Assembly (NCBI GenBank): GCA_015680685.1
Contig: MNCI01018351.1
Coordinates: 1 to 62,000 of the forward strand
DNA: 62,000 bases
Direction of reading: 5' to 3'
From: Gnetum montanum
Lineage: Eukaryota; Streptophyta; Gnetopsida; Gnetales; Gnetaceae
Of this stretch, positions 46,641-58,543 are shown one piece after another. A program made the translations under genes and the position numbers. Under the pieces are notes generated by a model. That model was given only the letters and a program-made list of their open reading frames with translations. It was not told the origin of the DNA and searched no databases. How positions within the stretch are numbered: position 1 is the stretch's first letter; every line of letters begins with the position of its first letter.

Positions 46641-48742
46641 AAGCTAGTGCAATGAATACCTCATTAAATGAATGACCTCACTCAATCTTTTAGATCTACT
46701 CCTTTCAATTTAGTCATGGTGGAGATGGTCATCTGTGCTAACAATTTATGTAGCTCCTTAGTTTCTCTATTTTCTATTTTATACTTTTTCCTATCTTACA
46801 CCATTTTCTATTTTACACCATCATTGATACATTTGTTTTTTCTTGAATATTTTACACTTTCTTGTATAACTTCCTTTGTTTTGGATGTGATTTTCTAATT
46901 TTTTGCTAATAAAGTGCTTTGTGCCAATAGGACACAGTGGTGTTATAGAAATTGTTAATGGTGGTTTGTACTTATTGTTTTTTATTACTAATGTCTAGTT
47001 TCTATTTTTGAATTTTGGTACCAATAACTAAGAAAAGGTTTTTTTTTCATGGAATAGGTAGTGAGTCCATGACATCCACCCATCCACAAACTTTATCATT
47101 TTTCTTATTTTGGAAGTACGAGGTTCCTTTTCATTAAGTAAAACTTTAATGAACTTGTGAATTTGGTAGTTTCTAGAATTGAAAAGGATTCAAGGATTTT
47201 AATAAGATGTGACATTAAGGGGACTCAATACTCTTTTTACCCTTCTACTTAGTTGGGTGCATGAGTATTTTCATGGATTTCTTACCATTCCGTGTTAACC
47301 AATAATAGGAAGTTGAATAAGTCTTTGAATGGTATGGTTTCCATCTAGAAAAAACAAAAAAAAATATAGATATATATGATGATAGGAATTCAAAGCATAC
47401 CCCTTAGACAGGATAATCGGCTACAAGCACTGGTTATCGAACAAGAAAGACATGTTACCCATGCTTGAAGGTCCCCTCTAACTAAGGCCCTTTCTCACTT
47501 CTTGCTTCTCTTTTCTTCTATAAGGAATAGTAATCAATCTGTGGGAGCACTCTTATATCTCAAGGGGATGGATAAATCTTAGAGTGTTGATTTGAAGTCA
47601 TTGAATGTGGTTGATTTTGGTCTAGACTAACGATGGATTTTATCAGGTCATTTAACCACCAAATTCACAAGGGAATTCATGTGACCTTAATCAAAAATTC
47701 CATTCCAATTTCTCTCTCATCCATCTATGATATCCATGACTCACCTTACTATCGGTGTCCATGTCCTTGTTTAATGACTTGGTTTGACATGCTTGAATTC
47801 TTAGGTAGATTCTTCTAGGTTTTGGTCCTCAACTTTCATAACCATTGATCACCTATGGGATCCACGGACTCCTTAGGTTGAGGTTATGCAAATGCAAAAA
47901 TGACATGCACCTACTATGGGGAGGACCCACTTACATATCTCTTGGTTGGGTTAGTTAAGTACCTCATCCTTAGACATTCCCACAATCCAAACCTTCATGC
48001 ACCTCATTTGATGCATCCAACTATATGCTCCTTAAGGCAATTTCTTCAATGAACACATTCTCCACCCAATTTTTTAATTTTTGAGCTTTCAACAATCCTC
48101 TTTGATGATTCCATAAAATTATTGGCCTTTCTAGGACTCCATGAATTTCACTTTCATCAAAAAATTTCATGTACTTTTTTAGAAATTCAAGTTAAAAAAT
48201 TTTATTTGCATCCTTCATAAATAGGTACCCATCAATAGGCCCCCCTACATATATGAGACTCTGTTGATGTATCATAAAAATATTATATATATATATACAT
48301 GCCCACACTTTGAATTTTTCACATTTTCTTTCAAATTCCAAAGGAGTTTTTGCAGTGTTCAAAGCTGAGAACCTTCTAGAAGCGATATCTTCCTAACTGT
48401 TTGTCCAAATCACTCCATTCTTCGACACTATAGCTACCAAAGGTAAGCTCTTAGTCATGGGGTTCACAAACCTAAATTTTTTGACATAAATTTTTTTTAA
48501 ATATTTCTAACTCCCACAAAGGTTTAACAAAGAAACCAACATGAAAAAAAATTACAAAACTTAAACCCTTTTAACTAGCTCTAGTAACACTTTGAACTTT
48601 AAAATTAATAAAATAATATTAAAATAACCAATCTACCATGGTCCAACCTTAGCCTAAGTGTAACTAACTAATGAGACAAAGTTTCAAAACATTATAAGTT
48701 ACACATTATATATACTAATCCTTGCATGTGTTATGATCATAG
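46641..48742 (+). other. Element E pol-ORF3 spacer
   Basis: Noncoding. It contains the polypurine-like motif (46710-46724), GTGAGTCCATGACATCCACC near 47062, TTTGAATGGTATGGTTTCC near 47333, and an AT-rich TATA-like run at 48284-48297. The run sits beside GGCCCCCCTACATATATGAG, the weak counterpart of the U3-like segment of C. Confidence 0.55.
46710..46724 (+). promoter_or_regulatory. Internal polypurine-like motif, element E
   Basis: TTAGTCATGGTGGAGA after pol, same place and core as in B, C and F, with one G run broken by T. Confidence 0.4.
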
Positions 48743-51580
48743 ATGGCACCAAAGGAGAAGCACTCAGGAAGTAGGACCATCACAGCCATGGGACAAATGA
48801 CCACAAACATGCAGGGGCCAAGAATAGGCCCAAGAACAACAAGCAACAATCCATGCTATGGGACCTCTTAGGTATGAGCTTGAAGTGGAATCTATTCATC
48901 AGATTCTAGAACAAGTAGTAGTGATAAAGCAATCCCACTAGGATGAGGTGCTAGCTCCATAAGTAAACCTTGAGGTGACCTTGATAGAAGCCTACCTCAA
49001 GTAGATCAAATGAAAAGTGATTTAGAAAAAGATGTTCCAAGAGTTGAATTCTGGCTCTATCTTGGAGCAAGCACCTCAAGAAGTACAAGATCAACTAAAG
49101 ACCTCTCCCATGTGGCCCATCATCAAATCCAGAGGGAAGTGGTACATGGGAGAGATGTTCTTATTTTGGAATAACAAGCAGGTACATTCAATGGTCAAGG
49201 TCAAGAATATTTTAGTTTTCTACTAAATGTAGGTCATTTCAAACGAACTTGGATTATTGAAAACTAGAGAAAATCTCACTGAGATATAGGTAGACCCCCA
49301 TATCAAGAAGGAATAGATACAATGTTGTTATGGCATCAACTGTAAGGAGTTAGATGCACTCACACTAGTAGAGAGAATTTACTACAAGATTATGGCCTTT
49401 TAACTTAATCCAATGGTGAGGCCAAGCAAGATCACTACCTTATCTACTTATGTATGTGGGACTCTAAGTAGCAGATTCCTTGTTAACCTTCCACAACTAA
49501 TCCATCTTGAGATAGAAAATCACTTGAAGGAGAATGGATGTTGAAGGAAGGTACTCCCCTTTTCATGCCTCATCAGAAAACTATGTTGGAAAGAAGGAAT
49601 AACCCACTATTCAAATGATGAATTCCAACATGCTCTATTTGCTAACTAGATGGAGATGATGAAGCATAAAGTCTTTATCAAAGTCATCAAAGAAGAGGAG
49701 CAGAAACCACCACCTCTACCACCCACTCAGCAAACAGTGTCAAACATCACCGTAACTTCTGAATAGTTGCACAAACTCTGAGAATGACTCTTTGGTGAGC
49801 AAGAGCAATAAGTAGAAATGAATGGAGGTGATCCATTTGTGTATCAACCAACAATGAGTTACCTTAATGAAGTGGCCCAAATAGTTATCTAAATGGAGGG
49901 AGGTGAACCAATCGTTTTGGCCCAAAGAATGTAGTTACTTACAAGAAAGTATCCTAGTGCTTGAGAGGTAAAAATATCCCTCTTGAAACATCAATAATTT
50001 CTAGAAATATTTGGGAATGATGCTACTTTTTCAATGCACTTAGATAAGGGAGAGGAGGCAATAAATTTGGTGATGTAGCACCAAGGGCAGGAGATAGTAA
50101 CAGAGGTGGTTGCTAATAGAATTGCCAAAATACTAAATACACCTGTAGCATCTGTACTAGACATGTCTATACTTAAGGATGTGTAGACATATGCAAGAAT
50201 AGTAGGTGGTAAGTTGAATGCAGAATAGCATGAACAATTGTTGAACTAATTGGTGGAAACTGAGCAACTAATTTTGGATGTCTTCAACCTTCCAAACAAC
50301 ATAACTACAACCTAATCAGAGTTGCTAGAAGCAAGGGGCAAGAACATCATTTTGGAGGGGCAACTTGGAATAGCCAAAGAGCTAAATGAACACCAAGCTA
50401 TGGAGGTTACTAAACTAATACACTAGATTGCTGACATTACATTCCTCAACCAAGCACTAACAAAGGATGAAGCTCCTGAATAGCTTCACATGAGATCAAA
50501 AGGGGTTGAGGGTGTGATGGAGACAACGGTATTCTATTGATCCTTGGAAAATCCCATTCTACATAAAATTTAGAAGGTCTTGGATTAGGTCCACCAAGAG
50601 AGTTGATGGGAAAAAACATCGAATGGTAAATTTCATCCACCAATAGTAGGAGTAGCTATCTAGAGTGAACACTAAGCTAAGGAGATTGGTAGCAAAAAAT
50701 AGAAACTTCTCCATGAAGAACATTCATGCTCTTCATCAAAAGACTACAATCAAAGTAGCTACTAGGAAATCAAAGGCTCTCAAATTTAAGAGAGTTAAAA
50801 ATCACTATAGAGATTTGGTTGATCTATAGAAAGAAGTTAATGAAAAGCACATCTGGTTGGCGAAGGCAAAAGTAAATAAAGCCCTCCAAAAAATCTAGTA
50901 AGGAAGACAAGTATGACAACCTATTGTTGATGGGATAGATGCCTACAATAAACTAGAGATCTACATGAAGGAGTTATAGATTGAGGACATGATAGAATAC
51001 ATGGATCTTGCCATTCTCCGATATGCAACTATGACTATGCTGACTACTAGATGGCTATAGTCTAAATTGGAGAAATAAGTGATCAAATCATACTTGTTAT
51101 ATGAGGCAAATTTTAAGCACCACAAGGACACCAAGTAGAAGCTTACAGTGGCAAACAAGAAACTCAAGGTTCTCAAGGTGAAGTTCATTGATCAAAGATC
51201 AACTGCCAAGAACCTAGCCATGAGGATGAATGACTATCAAGAATTGTTGAATGCACTTAGAGCATTCGATATCAAATGCAAAAAATTTACTGCTTGGTCT
51301 GTCAATGTGAAGGAGTTGTTTCTAGTAATGTCCTGTCCATGGGACATCCTCATTCAAGCCCACATTGGTGATGTCATGTGGACTATGAATGATCCTTGAA
51401 GTAAGGAGAAGAAGATGAAGAAATTATTGGATGTCTTTTTCCCTCCACCAGATGTGGTAGCTTTAGCAAAATAATCATAGTTGCCTCAACCACCACATGC
51501 ACTAAAAGTAGGAGAAGGTCCTTTGGAACCTTAGGAACCTCCACCACCTAGGAGCATCTAATCTTTTTAACTATCTTCAT
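48743..51580 (+). pseudogene. Element E ORF3, function unknown
   Basis: ATG 48743 (MAPKEKHSG, compare MAPKPMHPRG in B) follows TATGATCATAG, the same acceptor-like site as in A. The N-terminal domain from 49032 reads MFQELNSGSILEQAPQEV, SPMWPIIKSRGKWYMGE and KVKNILVFY, then a LNPMVRPSKIT block near 49400. The middle part is charged and helix-rich. The C-terminal conserved block at 51148-51399 is open: KLKVLKVKFIDQ, AKNLAMRMNDYQELL, VNVKELFLVMSCPWDI. Frameshifts separate the start from the domain. Total span is about 2.8 kb, like B. Confidence 0.68.
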
Positions 51581-51783
51581 GCCATCATAGGATGTGTTGT
51601 TCAGTTTTTTCCAATCATGTTTTGATGTTCAATTTTATGTCATGAACACCACAATTTTGTAATCAATGTCGATCGGTAGACATAAGCACTTAGTTTTCTT
51701 GTGTTAGGTTTGTTGTGTTGTGTGTTTATCAATAATCTCATACCTTTCCAATTTTGTAAAGAACCCAAGGACAAGTTTTCATT

Positions 51784-51797
51784 TAGTTGTGGGGTTA
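51784..51797 (+). promoter_or_regulatory. Polypurine tract of element E
   Basis: TAGTTGTGGGGTTA before the LTR, a mutated version of AGTCGTGGGGGTA. Confidence 0.6.
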
Positions 51798-52640
51798 TCA
51801 TAAAGTATATTTGATTGGCTATGGTAATAGGATCTCATCAACATAGGGTTTCCCACATTGATATGTATCCATCGATGTGGCAACCTAGTAAGGCTATAAA
51901 TACAACACCCCAACTATGTTAATGGAAGTAATATTTTTAGTTGCTAATTGTTTCCGTAAGAGATATAATAATTTTCTAAGTGCCCATAGCAAGAGTCAAG
52001 GAGTGTATGGATCTTTATTTAAGCACTGTTGTACCTAAGCACTGTAGTATGTGCGGCAATAAAGATGAGCTTTTTGATAAACCTTGTAGCACTTGGACTA
52101 GCTTAATGATTTATTTATGCATTTATTATTTTTATTAATTAAGTAATTAATTAAGCTATAATGATTAGGAATTTAAGTAATTCATTAACTTAAATAGACT
52201 AGCACACATAAGTACAACCACTTGGAGCATATATATAACACTTGGTAATCCTAGTAGCACTTAACGCTTGGTCACCCAGCAATGTTATAGATGTTTAGGA
52301 TGTGTACAGGAAGTGGGACCGAATGCTTATGTTAGGATAGTTAGTTATTAATTAGCAATTAACTTAGTTGAATTAGTTAATCAATTCATTCTCAATCTAT
52401 TATCAACCTTAGGCAAACAAAATAGAAAATAATAAAAATCATGTGCCTCAATTGCAATTAACCATACAACTAACCTTCAAAAGTGTAATTGGAAAGAAAA
52501 CAATCATTCCATGTTTAGATTCACCTTCTAGATTAAATCCTATGTATGAGAACACTAGAAATCCATAGCATTCAACTAGATTGCATGTGAATACCTAGTG
52601 ATTTGTATGGTTGGGCATAGGGATACCTCGCTATTCATTA
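51798..52640 (+). repeat. Element E 3' LTR
   Basis: 843 bp. The start TC and end TA are mutated from TG and CA. TATAAATA at 51895-51902. The R/U5 part shares the ACTTGGTAATCC and CACCCAGCAATG blocks with the other LTRs. Directly followed by the GCATT duplication. Confidence 0.84.
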
Positions 52641-52645
52641 GCATT
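52641..52645. repeat. Target-site duplication of element E, right
   Basis: GCATT, identical to 40512-40516. Confidence 0.8.
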
Positions 52646-54237
52646 GATGTTAAATGAATACATTCTCATAGAGTAATCATGTTATTGTTCAAAATGTAGT
52701 GAAAATTAAGAATTGTTCTATTGAGGTCAAAATAAGGAGTTGCAATGAATTCAATAAGAACCATCAACATTCAATTTTAAAGATCAAAGCTATGAGTGAG
52801 TCATGCATACTCTAATGTTTGTTCAAGAAAATGCAATATCGAAAACTAATGATAAAAAATAAAAAATGTTGATAAATATACATTCATACACTTCCTAAAA
52901 TTCTCTCCTAATGTAAATATGATCATGTAAAATAGTTAGTAAATACAAAATATCAATGATAGACCATGTAAAAATAGGTGTTCCATCAAGTATCACACAA
53001 ATAAAAAAGAAAGAATATTACAAGTGTTTCCACACATATATCAAGAATTGATCAAATTTGTTCAACCAATATTTAAGCTTGATGTGAAGTGTGAACATTG
53101 AAGAGCAAGTAATCTATTTTCAAAAATAAATTAGTACTGATCTTTCATCTTGGTAAGTCAGCATATAGCAATATAAAACATGAAACTAGCCATGCCAAAT
53201 TTCCAAAATCTACATCTCAAAGCAAATCATTTAATGGATAACTCAATTAAAAGCACAAATACTCAAAAATGATCATGGCCTTAGTTATAATATCAACAAC
53301 TTGTTGTATAGAAATAGAGAATTCATGCTTAAGCTTATGATTGAACATCAGATAGGTGGACTATTAATTCAAAATCCATGAGGAACGACACATAAATTTA
53401 TACTAAATACCAAAGATAAGAGAAAATTGATAGCATCATGTAATTCTAGATTCAACCAAAAGCATTTATCAAAAGAATATGAAAGTCATGCATGTTTTGA
53501 TTTTAGTATAAGTCAATACAACAACCACAACAATAGATGTTGATAAAGAACCAAGTATTCATATATAGATATGTATCTCTTAAAGTCCTAATACATGACC
53601 ATTGAAGACTTTGCCATTCCAATAAATACCTCTTGAAGTTTTTTTCTTGCTCATTGTGCACTTTGGCTAAAGTCTCCATGGACTCCCCCTACATTGATGG
53701 CCTTCAAGATGTAGGCTCCCCCTACATATGTGCTACTTATCTTGGGTTTTTAAGATCAAATCACAAACACATTATAACTATAGATTAACATTAAGCTTAA
53801 TTTGTGGAGATCTAGATCTTCAACTAGCAATATTAATAAAGGCTTGTCTCATCTTATAAATGGAAAAAATAATTCCAAAGACTATGAGCATAAAAATAAA
53901 TCATTACAAGAATTTCACATTGAGAAAGACAAGAAATCAAACCAAGAGAAATTAGTACAAGGACGATTATAAATCTTTACAAAACCAATCAATATCATGA
54001 ATGAATGAGAGAAATGCTCTAGAAACTTATTTCACATTTTTGATCTAAGACATGGATAATTTACACTATACTTATTAATTAGGAAGCAAAGCAATAGAGA
54101 CTTATCTTGACTTCCCTTACTTGTTGATAAATTGAGAAGATTAATGGAGGTTTTGATGAGGTTCCCTATCATGAAGTACCTCCTCATCCTTAGGTTCTCT
54201 TTCATTAGATCATATATGTGATGTCTATATTTGTTCA
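52646..54237 (-). mobile_element. Copia-like relic, internal part (minus strand)
   Basis: AT-rich, with no long frame. Two CTCCCCCTACAT repeats at about 53690 and 53719 (purine runs ATGTAGGGGGAG on the minus strand) resemble those near the 3' end of some plant Copia elements. The right end carries an acidic KDEEVLHDREPHQ segment on the minus strand. Element E inserted at its left side. Assignment rests mainly on the gag fragment and primer site further right. Confidence 0.35.
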
Positions 54238-54706
54238 NGAGAAGGAGATTAATGAGCATGATAAGGGCAATGAAGATCAAAATAAGATTAATGCTTGATC
54301 TTATCAAAAGGGGTTTGGTAAGGAAATTGTCAAATGGAGCTTTGAAAATAATGCAAAATTTGATTTAAATTTTTATCTCAAGGAAAATGAACAAATATAG
54401 ACATCACATATATGATCTAATGAAAGAGAACCTAAGGATGAGGAGGTACTTCATGATAGGGAACCTCATCAAAACCTCCATTAATCTTCTCAATTTATCA
54501 ACAAGTAAGGGAAGTCAAGATAAGTCTCTATTGCTTTGCTTCCTAATTCATAAGTATAGTGTAAATTATCCATGTCTTAGATCAAAAATGTGAAATAAGT
54601 GTCTAGAGCATTTCTCTCATTCATTCATGATATCGATTGGTTTTGTAAAGATTTATAATCATCCTTGTACTAATTTCTCTTGGTTTGATTTCTTGTCTTT
54701 CTCAAT
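53919..54706. repeat. Inverted repeat with 319-base arms around a single-N join
   Basis: Bases 53919-54237 are the reverse complement of 54387-54706 with only about four or five differences seen. Single Ns stand at 54238 and 54707, so the right arm and its 148-base neighbour form one short contig. This looks like an assembly artefact rather than a biological palindrome. Confidence 0.85.
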
Positions 54707-54707
54707 N

Positions 54708-54890
54708 AGATGCCACTGGTACCGTTGATGAGTGGAATGTAGCCTTCCAAGATTGACTCCCAAATTTCAAACTCCATGGATTCAAAGAACCCTTGCATTT
54801 TGGATTTCAAATAGGTGAATTAAAATCCATCAAACATGGGTGGATTTGTGTAAGAAGTCCCCTCCATTGTTCATTCTTGAAGTTTATGAT
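54708..54890 (-). pseudogene. Copia-type gag N-terminus
   Basis: Read on the minus strand from about 54850 downward: NPPMFDGF, then FTYLKSKMQGFFESMEFEIW and ESILEGYIPLINGTSG. This matches the Copia gag start pattern (P-x-F/L-x-G-x-N-F/Y-x-x-W-K-x-x-M, then W-x-x-I/V-x-x-G). One frame change (an extra T after the DGF codons) and a TGG-to-TTG change are visible. It is cut off by the N at 54707. Confidence 0.55.
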
Positions 54891-54907
54891 GAAACAAAGA
54901 GTACCAG

Positions 54908-54921
54908 GCTTTGATACCACT
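54908..54921 (-). promoter_or_regulatory. Primer binding site of the Copia-like relic (initiator Met type)
   Basis: Minus strand reads TGGTATCAAAGCC, one change from TGGTATCAGAGC, the common plant Copia site complementary to initiator tRNA-Met. It lies two bases from TCCACA, the expected LTR end. Confidence 0.6.
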
Positions 54922-55350
54922 TGTGGATCATTGAACTTAGAAAAGGGGGAGATGAATGAGTTCCCCAAATCAAAACTTAGATAAACAAAGTGCACACAAA
55001 TTACAAAAATTAAATAAACTTAAATTGTGTTTGAAGGGATCACATCCTATACAATTGTCAAGCCCACTCCGAAGTGTTGTACTGTAGCACAAATCACTTA
55101 GCCCCACAAGGTCCCATCAAGATTGAAAATGTGGTTTCAAGGCTTTCATAACCTTTATAATCTTGATCTCCATACTAGACTGTTGTACCATAGCACTAAC
55201 CACATAACCCTGCGGGATCCTGACAAGCTCAATCACATCAACCTTATAGGCCAACAAGAACAAAAATTTCAAGGAATAATTGCAACTCAATTTGTTAATC
55301 CTTTCATAGTTAGGTACAACACACTTTACAAAGCCAAAATAATTAAAAAA
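54922..55350 (-). repeat. Probable 5' LTR of the Copia-like relic, far end not found
   Basis: On the plus strand it starts TGTGGATCATTG, the inverse of an LTR end. It contains an internal direct repeat (55074-55121 and 55181-55228). No terminal TG (CA on the plus strand) with a duplication could be located, so its length is unknown. Confidence 0.4.
55074..55228. repeat. Two diverged direct repeats, about 107 bases apart
   Basis: GTTGTACTGTAGCAC with AGCCCCACAAGG, and GTTGTACCATAGCAC with AACCCTGCGGG, followed in both by a C/A-rich TCC(C/T)-A-CAAG end. Confidence 0.5.
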
Positions 55351-55539
55351 TGAGGATCAATAGAGAATTCAATGATTACAAGTGATTGTATAATGAATAC
55401 AATAATGCTGACCCATTTAAAATGCACACGAAGTCTTCTTATAGCTATCATGTTGCTAAATCCTTCTTGAAACTCATGCAATAGTAAGTTAACAGTCACT
55501 AACAATCATGGCAGATGTCTTTCTTGTGCCTAAGATGTC

Positions 55540-57600
55540 TCTTTGAATTTTGCTTCAAATCTGGAAGGACATCTTTGTTTCCTAAATGAGCATATGAACA
55601 ATCCTAGAGGATATGAACTAAGTCCTAGATCAAGGAGGGCCTCAAGGCCTAGGACCTCCTCTAAACCCAGAAAAGATAAATCAAGGGACCATGGGGGAAG
55701 ATATAGAAGCCATGGTTATTCTCCCAATTTCTCATCTTCCTCTTTCTCTTCAACATCTAGTTCTAATGAAGATGCACATAGGTATAGAGATGGAGCTCTA
55801 CTATGAGATCTAAATGAAAATAGAAATTTTACCCAAGGGCAAGATCAAAGAAATCAAAATGAGCATAGGAAAAATCATCACAATCATATGAATAGAACTA
55901 TAGATTATCATCATGACATGCCTAGTGTAGATGAACCCTTGTTGGCTACTAGGGACCTGACATAGATTAGGGAGGAAGTTCAAATATCCCAAAGGCATGA
56001 AAGGGATAGTTGGATCAAATGGCTTGACATGAACAATGTTTCTAATTTAGGGGAGGCTATAACTCTAATCTAGAACGTCACTTACAAGCCTTTCATGATG
56101 CTTATGCCTTGCAAAATATTGAAAGTAACTAGAAAAACCTTAAGCTCTTCCATAGGACACTAACGGACAAAGCTAAAAGTTGGTATCAATCGTTGGAACT
56201 ATATTCTATCCATCGATAATCCACAATGTTGAAGCTCTTTGACAAAAAATGCCCAACCTATATTAGAGTATCCAACCTAAGAAAATAAATCTAAGGATGG
56301 AAGCAAGAAAATCATGAATCCTTGGATGTGGCCTTGGATGGATACTATTCTCTACTACATAAGTGTCCAGGCCATGATTTTTCTCAAAAAGAGCAACTTT
56401 TCCACATCATAGATGGGCTTTGTAATTAAACAAGGGAGATCCTTGGGATTTATGCCCAAGGTTAGTTATACAAACTAAAAGCCCATTAGACACAAAGGCT
56501 AATCAAGTAGATGGAAAAAGAAGAAGGAGAGCTATGTAAATGAGAGAATGTAGAGGAATATAACTAGGATCCAACTCTTCAAAAGAAGAGTATCCATATC
56601 TATGATGAGGAAAAGGACACATCTCTTGATGAGATGTTTTCACAGCAAACCTTGCCAATACAAAAATCTATAAATGAACTTAAAGCAACGATAGATAAGA
56701 TGTAGGAGTTGATAAATAACAAAGTTACAACTTATGTGAAAACCATAGACAAGAGAGTAATGCAACAAGAATCAACTGATCAAAGTAAGAAAAGGAAAAA
56801 GAACCAATAAACAACTAGGAACACTTATTGGTAGAAGGGGAAAATAGTTGTAGAAGAAAAGGCTATAGACTCAACCACAAAAGGGGATGATGGATGTGAC
56901 ATCTACCTATATGATCATCCAAATGGCTATTACCCAATCATGTTACATTTATATGGTTATTGAGCTTTTCATTTGAATCCTAAGTTCATACAAAAGAAAA
57001 TGCCTAGAAACTACCTTTTTCACAAGGTAATAATAGACAGGCTTACAATTAACTGTGCTATCCAAGTGGGACTTCTTATCGACCTTAAGAGTACTATAAA
57101 CTGTAGAGGAAAAACCCATAGTCAAGGGGGAGGCCATCATCAAACCAGCACTACAATTATTGCCAGCTAGACCCATGCAATATTACATTCAACAACCTAT
57201 TTTCCCAACTAGTTATACTTACTCTACCTAAAATCACTACTACCACTCTTTCGAATATCATCAACCCACAATATCTTCTAAAGGATCACCACTTCATGCC
57301 TCTCATCCGCTGTCATATCCTTAATATTCTCATACTTCCCTCCACCATATGTTACCACTAATAACATAGGAAGGTTTGGCACCACAAAATCAACAGAAAA
57401 ATATCACTTATGCTATGAACATACACAAAAATGATAAGGCTAGTAGATCTCCACCACAACCTTGGAAATGTCCTTTCTTTACTTAATTCCCACACATAAG
57501 CATAAAACTTGTAGACCTACTAGTACATCAAAACCCATACAAGGTTAATCTAGTGTAACACCCTTCACAAAAATGATGTCTTTTTATCATATGGAAAAGC
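55540..57600 (+). pseudogene. Gypsy relic F, gag
   Basis: The linker is open at 55543-55806 (GRYRSHGYSPNFSSSSFSST). Then DRDSWIKWLDMNNV at about 55994-56040 matches the gag segment DSWIKWLDMNN of the other elements. The capsid-like block 56060-56330 follows (QAFHDAYALQNIES-type residues across frames), and the C/H-rich motif is degraded to CDIYLYDHPNGYYP at 56898-56940. A Q/P/Y-rich tail follows to about 57420. Same family plan as A-E but more diverged. No LTR or primer site was found upstream; the left edge is placed by eye. Confidence 0.65.
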
Positions 57601-58543
57601 CAAAAACCATCACCACTCCAACATAGGATGAAAACGATGAACCTATCATTGTGGAGAGATAGAAACCTCATTGCATCACTAATAATGATAAAGGATGTAG
57701 TTTTGGGCTAGATGTTTGAAATATTAACAAAACCCCTATATTGACCCACCATAAAGTTTAGGAACAAGTGTGTGAGCAAAAACTAGTTTATGTAGTAGCC
57801 ACTAAACTAGAAGACACCTAGTGGCTTGAAAATGAGAATATAAAACTATTAAGAAATTGATCCACTTATTAGTTCTAGACTAAAGAAAAAGGACCAAATA
57901 GAGGACTTAAACATAGATATCTTACACTTTGAGTATACACCAAAAGAGTATATTAAACAAGAAGACTTGAGAATTAATACAGAAAATCAAGAAGAAGAAG
58001 CAAACACATTTGGACCCCCCAAAACAGAAATACCTTCAAGTCCTAATGAAGATATGTCTTCGAATGATCCAAATGATACTATCACCAATGTTAGATATGC
58101 TACCACATGATTAATTGAATCAATAATGGTGATGGATGGAAAACTGGTGGTGTATAAGCAAGGGATTGTGTGGTCCATCTCTCAAATGTGTGATCATAAT
58201 TTTAGTCATGGGGGAGATGCTTCATCCTGGTTCAAGAACTAATAAGTGTTTTCATCTTTTTTTTTTTTTACAATTTTTTATCATTTTATTATTTCTTTCA
58301 AATTTTTTCGATTCTTAATATGTTTTCAATTTCTTGTTATTTTCCTTTTATTTATAGTTTTCTCTTTTCTTGAGTCATTTTCTTTATGTTTATGATTGTA
58401 TTTTATGTTTTTGTTAATAGTATTATGGGTCATGATGTAGAAGTTAACACTAAGTGTTGGGCTCTTATGATATACTATCAAAATGACTAGGTAAGTAATT
58501 GTGTAAAGCAATGAGACCACCTCATCCATCCCTCTAGTTCTCT
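57601..58543 (+). pseudogene. Gypsy relic F, pol remnants and start of spacer
   Basis: About 57765-57840 reads CEQKLVYVVATKLEDT then WLENEN, matching the protease-RT connector KCLYVVAINQEGT then WLTAN in B. RT, RNase H and integrase are absent. At 58202-58216 the post-pol motif TTAGTCATGGGGGAGA appears, followed by T-rich spacer. So about 3 kb of pol was deleted. The relic stops at 58543, where the duplicated LINE block starts. Confidence 0.6.
58202..58216 (+). promoter_or_regulatory. Internal polypurine-like motif, relic F
   Basis: TTAGTCATGGGGGAGA, nearly identical to the motif at 23884 in B although the surrounding element has diverged strongly. Confidence 0.45.

Larger units (their letters stand above)
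40517..52640 (+). mobile_element. Ty3/gypsy element E (Athila/Tat-like), nearly complete
   Basis: Perfect GCATT flanks. Its 5' LTR is cut at about 40772 and joined directly to gag, so the rest of the LTR, the primer binding site and the gag start are missing. The order is then gag, protease, RT, RNase H, integrase, spacer, ORF3, polypurine tract and full 3' LTR. It inserted into the Copia-like relic. Same family plan as A, B and C but a divergent U3. Confidence 0.87.

Noticed and set aside
48284-48297. TA microsatellite
   Set aside because: The run is short and sits where B and C have a TATA-like box, so it was described as part of the spacer instead.
53919-54706. Inverted repeat as a MITE or hairpin locus
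   Set aside because: The arms end at single-N joins and carry Copia-type sequence; contig misorientation explains them better.
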